A stretch of DNA of 10,005 bases from an uncultured Clostridia bacterium (GTDB lineage Bacteria; Bacillota; Clostridia; Lachnospirales; Anaerotignaceae): the NCBI GenBank assembly GCA_947036475.1, contig CAMQRG010000060.1:1-10005 (forward strand), given 5' to 3'. The translations under genes were made by a program, and so were the position numbers. The notes under the pieces were generated by a model, which was not told the origin of the DNA, made no database searches, and was given only the letters and a program-made list of their open reading frames with translations. The number at the start of each line of letters is the position of its first letter. Within the stretch, counting starts at the first letter, position 1. Shown here piece by piece: positions 1 through 4,888 of this stretch.

Positions 1-138
1 TCTACAGGGTAAGGGTTTTATACTACCTACCCACGAAAACGGCTTCTAACCGTTCACAGGCGCGTTTTGCGCCCCTTTTCCTGCCCGTTTCCCGCCGCGC
101 TGAAAAGTTTTGCGTCAATAACTCAAAAAAGCACTTGA
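1..138. other. GC-rich non-coding segment abutting the broken 5' end of virD4
   Basis: I see no convincing gene here. All forward frames are short or closed; a minus-strand ORF (23-223) has no SD and overlaps the VirD4 frame. Two small inverted repeats are visible: AACGG/CCGTT (38-42 and 50-54) and GGCGC/GCGCC (59-63 and 69-73, loop GTTTT). The second is followed by CCTTTTCC, which makes it a weak terminator candidate. TTGACA at 135-140 resembles a -35 box, but no -10 follows at the right distance. The segment does not encode the membrane helices expected at the N-terminus of VirD4, so it looks like foreign sequence joined to the gene. It could be a dispersed repeat, the edge of an insertion or an assembly join. 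Confidence 0.45.
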
Positions 139-1641
139 CAAAATGCTTCATGGGGAAATGCCGCAGAACTGGACAGGAAATACCGCGACAGGAAACATAC
201 GAAGAATAATGCCATACTGACACAGCATATCCAAATCGGGCTGGACGGGAGAAAGCACAGGCGCAACTTAAATATCCTTGTTGTCGGCGGTTCAGGCGCG
301 GGTAAAACGAGGTTTTTTGTAAAACCGAATGTCATGCAGTGCAATTGCTCCTACATAGTTGCAGACCCAAAAGGAGAACTGGTAAGGGCAACTGGTGGAA
401 TGCTGGAAAAACAGGGATATGCAGTTAAAGTCCTAAACCTTGTAGATATGGCGCGTTCCGATGGGTATAACCCGCTGTCCTACGTCCGCACAGATACGGA
501 CGCACTGAAACTTGTGACGAACCTGATTAAAAATACTACGCCTAAAACAGCGGGCAATACTGACCCATTTTGGGATAAAGCAGAAACCGCGCTGTTGCAG
601 GCGTTTATTTTATACCTGATCCATGAAGCCCCGCCGGAGGAGCGGAATTTTTCCACAGTCATGTATATGATAGAAAATGCCGCCGCCAGTGAAAGTGATG
701 AAAGCTATCAAAGCCCAATGGACGTATTATTTGAAGCGTTGGAAGAACGGGAGCCGGATCATATCGCAGTCAGGCAGTATAAGGTTTTCAAACAGGCGGC
801 GGGCAAAACCGCGAAGTCAATACTGGTGAGCGCGGCTGTGCGTCTGGCGGCTTTTAACCTTCCACAGTTTTCTGCAATCACGAACACAGACGAAATGGAA
901 CTGGATAAATTAGGCGAACGGAAACAGGCGATATTCGCCGTAATCCCTGATAATGACAGCAGCTTTAACTATATCGTGGGTATGCTTTATACACAGGCGT
1001 TCCAAGAACTGTATTATAACGCAGACCATAAGAACGGCGGCAGGCTGAAAATCCCCGTCAGGGTAATGATGGACGAATTTGCAAATGTCGCACTGCCGGA
1101 CGATTTTGAAAAGATACTGGCAACGTGCCGCAGCCGCGAAATTTCCATTAACATCATTATCCAGAATATGGCGCAGCTCAAGGCATTGTTTAAGGACAGC
1201 TGGGAAAATCTGACGGGCAACTGTGACACGTTCCTCTATCTTGGCGGCAACGAACAAGGGACACATAAGTATATTTCGGAACTGATGGGAAAAGCAACGA
1301 TAGATACGAAAACGCGCGGGACCAGCAAAGGACGGAATGGCTCGTCAAGCACAAATTTCCAAAACGCAGGGCGTGAATTATTAACGCCGGACGAAGTGCG
1401 CTTACTGGATAACCAGTACGCACTTCTTTTTATTCGCGGCGAACGTGCTGTCATAGATAAGAAGTTTGACCTGATGAAACACAGAAATATCAGGCAGACG
1501 GAGGATGGCGGTGCGGAAAGTTATATCCGCCCTGTTAAGTTTTTGGACAGGGAGCCGGAATATGATTTTTCTGCTGAGGATTTACGCAGGGAATGTCTGC
1601 CGGAGGAAGTTGAAATTTTAGAACGGGAGGAATTATGCTGA
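139..1641 (+). CDS. virD4: VirD4/TraG-family type IV coupling protein, 5'-truncated
   Basis: This is a coupling ATPase of conjugative type IV secretion, which hands relaxase-bound DNA to the channel at the membrane. The frame is open from the in-frame TGA at 136-138. Recognisable sequence starts at about 145 (A-S-W-G-N), continues through L-D-G-R-K-H-R-R-N-L, and reaches Walker A GGSGAGKT (286-309). DPKGEL follows at 367-384, the Walker B-like segment RVMMDEF at 1060-1080, and the R-S-R-E-I-S...QNMAQL stretch after it. The first ATG, at 334, lies after Walker A and cannot be a functional start. No ATG, GTG or TTG exists in frame between 139 and 334. About 500 codons remain, and the usual N-terminal pair of membrane helices is missing. 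The gene is therefore probably broken, or its 5' part lies elsewhere. It overlaps the next gene by 7 bases (ATGCTGA), which is typical operon packing. Family assignment is secure; functionality is doubtful. Confidence 0.85.
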   Translation, partial: QNASWGNAAELDRKYRDRKHTKNNAILTQHIQIGLDGRKHRRNLNILVVGGSGAGKTRFFVKPNVMQCNCSYIVADPKGELVRATGGMLEKQGYAVKVLNLVDMARSDGYNPLSYVRTDTDALKLVTNLIKNTTPKTAGNTDPFWDKAETALLQAFILYLIHEAPPEERNFSTVMYMIENAAASESDESYQSPMDVLFEALEEREPDHIAVRQYKVFKQAAGKTAKSILVSAAVRLAAFNLPQFSAITNTDEMELDKLGERKQAIFAVIPDNDSSFNYIVGMLYTQAFQELYYNADHKNGGRLKIPVRVMMDEFANVALPDDFEKILATCRSREISINIIIQNMAQLKALFKDSWENLTGNCDTFLYLGGNEQGTHKYISELMGKATIDTKTRGTSKGRNGSSSTNFQNAGRELLTPDEVRLLDNQYALLFIRGERAVIDKKFDLMKHRNIRQTEDGGAESYIRPVKFLDREPEYDFSAEDLRRECLPEEVEILEREELC

Positions 1642-2555
1642 ATGAATTTACATTGTTTGGAAACTTAGACAGGGTACAGACAGCCATTGACAGGCTGAAA
1701 GCGTTTGCAGAACTGGCAGTTTCGGCAAATCCAAACGGGTTTATCGTGCTGGACAGCGGCGGGAAGGACAGCGGGACAATTAAGGCGCTGGCTTTTCTTT
1801 CAGGCGTCCCTTTTGAAATTGTCCATAACCATACCACAGCCGACCACCCGCTTACCGTAAGATTTGTGAGGGAGGAGCAGAAGCGATGGCAGAAAAGCGG
1901 CATACCCTGCCGGATTACCTATCCCCATTATAAAGGGGAACGGACTTCCATGTGGGACATGATTGTTTTGAAAGGCCCGCCAACGCGCATTAGAAGATGG
2001 TGCTGTGATGTGCTGAAAAAGAATGGGGCGGAAAAAGGCCGCTTTGCTGTTTCCGGCGTGCGATGGGCGGAAAGCGTCAGAAGGAAGAATACCAGATACC
2101 TGTATGAAGCCCCTGTGAACGCGAAAACGATTGTCGGCTTTCATTCTGCGGAGGACGCGAAAGGTTATCTGGAACGGGAACCCACAAGGCTGGAGAGAGG
2201 ACAGTTTTTGATTAACCCCATCATTGACTGGACAGACGAAGATGTATGGGAGTTTCACAGTAAATATAACCTGCCATATAATCCATTGTATGATATGGGG
2301 TATAGACGTGTCGGCTGTGTCGGCTGTCCCATGGGAGATAACAAGCGGGAACTGGAGAAAATGCCGGAATTTAAGGAGTTGTATATCAGGGCATTTCAAA
2401 GGTATCTGGACAGGCGGCCGGATTTGCAAGAAACGCATTTTTGGCGTGATGGAAACAGTTTATACAAATGGTGGGCAGATAACAGTAAAATCGTGAACGG
2501 CAGGCAGATAAAGCTGGATAATGATGAGGTAACAGGAGGAATGAAAAATGAATAG
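1635..2555 (+). CDS. PAPS reductase-family (PP-loop ATP pyrophosphatase) protein
   Basis: This 306-residue protein belongs to the phosphoadenosine-phosphosulfate reductase/DndC/IbrA-like superfamily. The PP-loop SGGKDS is at residues 41-46, following a hydrophobic strand (FIVLD). A vicinal CC pair (123-124) and a CVGC motif (228-231) resemble the CC...CxxC set that ligates a 4Fe-4S cluster in assimilatory APS reductases and related enzymes. YNPLYDMGYRR just before the CxxC is typical of this family. The ATG at 1635 is preceded by GGGAGG at 1625-1630 and overlaps the end of virD4, so the two are translationally coupled. The 3' end overlaps the Maff2 gene. Genes of this type recur in Firmicutes conjugative modules, but their substrate is not known to me. 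A sulfur-transfer or nucleic-acid modification role in transfer is only inference. No cysteine desulfurase or other Dnd partner is present in the window. Confidence 0.88.
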   Translation: MLNEFTLFGNLDRVQTAIDRLKAFAELAVSANPNGFIVLDSGGKDSGTIKALAFLSGVPFEIVHNHTTADHPLTVRFVREEQKRWQKSGIPCRITYPHYKGERTSMWDMIVLKGPPTRIRRWCCDVLKKNGAEKGRFAVSGVRWAESVRRKNTRYLYEAPVNAKTIVGFHSAEDAKGYLEREPTRLERGQFLINPIIDWTDEDVWEFHSKYNLPYNPLYDMGYRRVGCVGCPMGDNKRELEKMPEFKELYIRAFQRYLDRRPDLQETHFWRDGNSLYKWWADNSKIVNGRQIKLDNDEVTGGMKNE

Positions 2556-2862
2556 GAATTTTTATAATACTTCCTTGAAAAAGAAGTATTTTTTTGTTGC
2601 GGCAACGCTTTCTTTTATGGCTCTTTTGCCCGTTGCGGTTTATGCAAATGAAACAGACCCCTTAACAGCTATCAATAATTTATCGTCTTTTGTGTTTTCT
2701 GCCATAAAAGCAGTAGGCGTGATTATCCTTGGCTGGGGCGTGGTGCAGATTGGCCTGAGCCTGCAAAGCCATGATGCCAGCCAGCGGAGCAATGGGTTTC
2801 TGACGTTTTTCGGCGGGCTTGTGATAGCGTTTGCAAAAGAAATACTGGACTTGATTTTATGA
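2548..2862 (+). CDS. Maff2 family small membrane protein, VirB2-like candidate
   Basis: This 104-residue hydrophobic protein fits the Maff2 family found in Firmicutes mobile elements. The recognisable core is the run TDPLTAINNL, then a hydrophobic segment ending in GLSLQSHD, then QRSNGFLTFFGG and AFAKEIL. A basic N-terminus (KKK at 11-13) and a hydrophobic stretch (14-32) end at V-Y-A/N-E (33/34), which looks like a signal peptidase site. Two further membrane segments follow at about 48-70 and 83-103. A cleaved leader plus two helices in a protein of about 70 residues is the plan of VirB2/TrbC pilins. By position and topology it may be the channel or pilus subunit, but that is inference. AGGAGG at 2534-2539 sits 8 bases before the ATG, and the start overlaps the previous stop. 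Confidence 0.85.
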   Translation: MNRNFYNTSLKKKYFFVAATLSFMALLPVAVYANETDPLTAINNLSSFVFSAIKAVGVIILGWGVVQIGLSLQSHDASQRSNGFLTFFGGLVIAFAKEILDLIL

Positions 2863-2921
2863 TGGTAAAAATAGCAGGAATGCCTTGTATCAGCATACTG
2901 TTTTTGTTTGGGAGGTGGTGA
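2862..2921 (+). CDS. 19-codon ORF between maff2 and the VirB6-like gene
   Basis: The ATG at 2862 overlaps the maff2 stop (TGATG). The frame gives a 19-residue hydrophobic peptide beginning MVKIAGMPC and ending FGRW, with its TGA three bases before the TTG start of the next gene. No separate strong SD is seen, so translation would rely on coupling from maff2. It may serve only to carry ribosomes to the next start, or it may be chance. No function is assigned. Confidence 0.25.
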   Translation: MVKIAGMPCISILFLFGRW

Positions 2922-2924
2922 CGC

Positions 2925-3764
2925 TTGGAAGGGAACTGGATTATTGAAAGCCTGAAATGGGTATTTACATTCTGGAACGACAAACAGGCAGAAATATGGG
3001 AGTTAATCAGTACAACGCCAGAGGAATTTAAGGGCGGGGAGATATGGACGCTTGCACTGGAAATCAATGAAGGGCTGAAAGCTATCGGATATGGGCTTCT
3101 GGTCTTGTTTTTTGCGGTCAGTGTCTGCAAAAGCACAATCAATTTCAGGGACTTTCGCAGACCGGAACAGGGTTTGCGTTTTTTTATCCGGTTTGTGCTT
3201 GCCAAAACCGCTGTTACCTATGGCATAGACCTGATGACAGCAGTATTTAATATCTGCGGCGGCATCGTAGCCGCGATTGCCGGAAATATAGGAACAATGG
3301 CGGGCGCGGTGTCTTTGCCGGAAGAACTGGAAAAAGCCATTGGCGAGGTGGGTTTTTTAGCCAGTATCCCGTTATGGCTTGTCACGGTTTTAGGGTGTCT
3401 GGTTATCATCGTCCTGTCATTTGTAATGATACTGACAGTATATTCCCGATTTTTCAAACTGTATCTTTTTACTGCCTTCGCACCTGTTCCGCTTTCTTCC
3501 TTCGCGGGTGAAGCTACGTCCTTTATGGGAAAAGGCTTTCTGAAAAGCTATCTCAGCGTATGTCTGGAAGGGGCTGTCATTGTGCTTGCCTGTCTGATAT
3601 TTTCAGCGTTTACGGCAAGCGGGAATATCAGCCTTGCAGACCCAGACAGTACGGCGGTTGTACAGGTTTTGGCATATCTGGCTGAAACCATTTTCAATAT
3701 GCTTGTGCTTGTAGGCATGGTAAAGGGTGCAGACAGGATTGTTAAGGAAATGCTGACGTTGTAA
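2925..3764 (+). CDS. VirB6/TrbL-like conjugal transfer polytopic membrane protein
   Basis: This 279-residue inner-membrane protein would form part of the conjugation pore. Hydrophobic segments lie at about residues 50-68, 88-125 (two helices with glycines), 146-172, 176-192, 205-230 and 243-266, giving roughly six to seven passes. The stretch SRFFKLYLFTAFAPVPLSSF near residues 174-193 is the conserved core of TrbL/VirB6-like proteins in Firmicutes conjugative elements. The start is TTG at 2925, chosen because GGGAGGTGG (2910-2918) lies just upstream and no ATG gives a better N-terminus. It follows maff2 as expected for this module. After its stop at 3764 the operon is interrupted by a toxin-antitoxin-like pair. 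Exact family naming is uncertain; the role as a transfer membrane component is well supported by context. Confidence 0.85.
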   Translation: MEGNWIIESLKWVFTFWNDKQAEIWELISTTPEEFKGGEIWTLALEINEGLKAIGYGLLVLFFAVSVCKSTINFRDFRRPEQGLRFFIRFVLAKTAVTYGIDLMTAVFNICGGIVAAIAGNIGTMAGAVSLPEELEKAIGEVGFLASIPLWLVTVLGCLVIIVLSFVMILTVYSRFFKLYLFTAFAPVPLSSFAGEATSFMGKGFLKSYLSVCLEGAVIVLACLIFSAFTASGNISLADPDSTAVVQVLAYLAETIFNMLVLVGMVKGADRIVKEMLTL

Positions 3765-3782
3765 AAAGTATTCTTTTTGATA

Positions 3783-3811
3783 TATTCAAACCAAAAAAAA
3801 TAGGTTATAAT
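3783..3811 (+). promoter_or_regulatory. Candidate sigma-A promoter of the DUF4258-YgiT unit
   Basis: A perfect TATAAT (3806-3811) lies in an AT-rich stretch 23 bases upstream of the DUF4258 start. The best-spaced -35 is weak (TATTCA at 3783-3788, 17-base spacer). TTGATA at 3777 is a better hexamer but its spacer is too long (23 bases). An independent promoter fits a self-contained two-gene module. Confidence 0.55.
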
Positions 3812-3834
3812 ATTATTACGAAGGAGAAAGAAAA

Positions 3835-4146
3835 ATGAGGATTGAAAACGTACAGAAACTATGCATAGACAGAAAAATAAAATGGTCTGCACATTCTTTA
3901 TCCAGGATTCAGGAACGGGGATTAAGCAGGAAAGATGTGTTAGACTGTATCATGTCCGGAGAGATTATTGAGGATTATCCGGAGGATTTCCCTCATCCAA
4001 GCTGTTTGATACTGGGATATACGGGTGCTTCAAAAGCAATACATTCAGTAGTTGGTACGGATGGGGAATATCTCTATATCATAACAGCGTATATTCCCAA
4101 TATGGATAAATTTGAGAAGGATTTGAAAACCAGAAAGAAGGGATGA
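3835..4146 (+). CDS. DUF4258 domain protein, putative toxin of a toxin-antitoxin-like pair
   Basis: This 103-residue protein matches the DUF4258 family. It has an N-terminal helix with W-S-A-H-S-L-S-R-I-Q-E-R-G (residues 17-29), a middle strand segment, and Y-L-Y-I-I-T-A-Y near the C-terminus. The start is supported by AAGGAG at 3821-3826, 8 bases before the ATG. Members commonly sit beside a YgiT/MqsA-type zinc-finger gene, as here, with a 4-base ATGA overlap. That pairing suggests a toxin-antitoxin-like or regulator module, with the DUF4258 partner possibly acting like MqsR-type RNases. This is inference from pairing and size, and I cannot name a catalytic residue. The unit is AT-richer than the flanking transfer genes and has its own promoter, so it looks like an insertion into the conjugation operon. 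Confidence 0.8.
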   Translation: MRIENVQKLCIDRKIKWSAHSLSRIQERGLSRKDVLDCIMSGEIIEDYPEDFPHPSCLILGYTGASKAIHSVVGTDGEYLYIITAYIPNMDKFEKDLKTRKKG

Positions 4147-4379
4147 CCATGTGTTTTTACTGCAAAAATGAAACAATGCGGCCAGCCGTAACGACCCATG
4201 TTGTAACATTAGGAAATTGTGTTATTGTGGTGAAAAATGTGCCCTGTGAGGAATGCGAGCAATGCGGGGAAAAGTATTACAGTGATGAGGTTGCAGAAGA
4301 ATTGGATAGAATTGTTTCAAGAGCCAGAGAACTGGCAAGTGAAGTCTTTGTAACAGATTATAACAGAAAAATTGCGTAA
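4143..4379 (+). CDS. YgiT-type zinc finger protein, MqsA-like putative antitoxin
   Basis: This 78-residue protein carries the YgiT-type zinc-binding domain. C4-x-x-C7 is at the N-terminus and C38-x-x-C41 follows, with an extra C35 giving CEECEQC. After that comes G-E-K-Y-Y-S-D-E-V and a short helical tail. It lacks the C-terminal helix-turn-helix of full-length MqsA, so any DNA binding would have to be different or absent. The ATG at 4143 overlaps the DUF4258 stop; a second ATG at 4149 would also preserve the first CxxC. A role as antitoxin or partner of the DUF4258 protein is inferred from the pairing. Its TAA (4377-4379) overlaps an ATG at 4379 that opens a frame running through the following terminator into prgI. 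Confidence 0.8.
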   Translation: MTMCFYCKNETMRPAVTTHVVTLGNCVIVVKNVPCEECEQCGEKYYSDEVAEELDRIVSRARELASEVFVTDYNRKIA

Positions 4380-4392
4380 TGGCTATTTGGAA

Positions 4393-4425
4393 AAAAGCCG
4401 CTTGTTTTGAAAACAAGCGGCTTTT
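4393..4425 (+). terminator. Strong intrinsic terminator directly upstream of prgI
   Basis: A perfect 15-bp inverted repeat lies here: the arms are 4393-4407 and 4411-4425, the loop is TGA, and the core is GCCGCTTG. The right arm ends in TTTT, and the mirrored A-run makes the hairpin potentially bidirectional. It closes the DUF4258-YgiT unit, but it ends only 5 bases before the prgI ribosome binding site. Confidence 0.85.
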
Positions 4426-4441
4426 ACTATGGAGGAATATT

Positions 4442-4888
4442 ATGGAAATCAAAATCAACAAGGAGATATGCGGCTACAATGAAGCCCTGTTTTTCGGACT
4501 GTCCACAAGGCAGTTTCTTTGTTCAGTGCTTGCAGTAACCGCCGCCGCGGGCATCTACTTCGGGCTAAAGGGCATTATCGGCAGGGAAACGGCAAGCTGG
4601 CTGTGCATGGTAGCCGCCGCGCCCATTGCGGCAATGGGATTTTTCCGGTATAACGGGCTGACAGCGGAAAAACTGCTGTTTGCAATTATAAAGTCTGAAA
4701 TCCTGTACGCCAAAAGGCGTGTGTATAAAGCAGACAATTATTATCTGGATTTACTGAATATGGAGCCAAAGAAGAAGGTGAAGATTTGTGCTAAAGACGT
4801 TAAGAAACAGCATTGCAAACGAAAGAACGCCGCTGAAAGTGCCAAGAAGCGTACAGGCATCTATTCCCATAGAAAAAATATACGATGA
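4442..4888 (+). CDS. PrgI family conjugal transfer membrane protein
   Basis: This 148-residue protein has an N-terminal M-E-I-K-I-N-K-E-I cytoplasmic lead, two membrane helices (about 24-46 and 51-68), and a basic, tyrosine-rich cytoplasmic tail. That architecture is the PrgI/VirB3-like one, and its position immediately before VirB4 agrees. PrgI and VirB3 partner the VirB4 ATPase in the inner membrane. I chose the ATG at 4442 because GGAGGA (4431-4436) lies 5 bases upstream and the family motif begins there. The in-frame ATG at 4379 would add 21 residues encoded through the terminator hairpin. Unusually, the last 32 or so codons (from about residue 117) overlap virB4 by 101 bases, and that tail is lysine-rich with little apparent constraint. 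Confidence 0.85.
   Translation: MEIKINKEICGYNEALFFGLSTRQFLCSVLAVTAAAGIYFGLKGIIGRETASWLCMVAAAPIAAMGFFRYNGLTAEKLLFAIIKSEILYAKRRVYKADNYYLDLLNMEPKKKVKICAKDVKKQHCKRKNAAESAKKRTGIYSHRKNIR

Noticed and set aside
1..143. 3' end of a group II intron interrupting virD4
   Set aside because: No domain V-like hairpin with the expected AGC/GTT pairing is visible near the junction.
23..223. 66-residue minus-strand ORF
   Set aside because: It has no SD, crosses into the VirD4 coding frame and has an arginine-rich composition typical of GC-rich shadow frames.
334..336. ATG as the start of VirD4
   Set aside because: It lies 25 bases after the end of Walker A. Family-like sequence continues upstream in frame to about 145.
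910..1266. 118-residue minus-strand ORF
   Set aside because: It is a shadow of the VirD4 reading frame and has no SD or recognisable domain.
1800..2438. 212-residue minus-strand ORF
   Set aside because: It is antisense to the PAPS-reductase-like gene, whose motifs are clear on the plus strand.
3763..3778. AAAAAG/CTTTTT inverted repeat after the VirB6-like gene as a terminator
   Set aside because: The stem is only 6 bp and almost all A-T, so it is too weak. It may be chance in an AT-rich gap.
4379..4441. ATG 4379 as the normal PrgI start
   Set aside because: The added residues are encoded by the terminator hairpin and do not resemble PrgI. ATG 4442 has an excellent SD.
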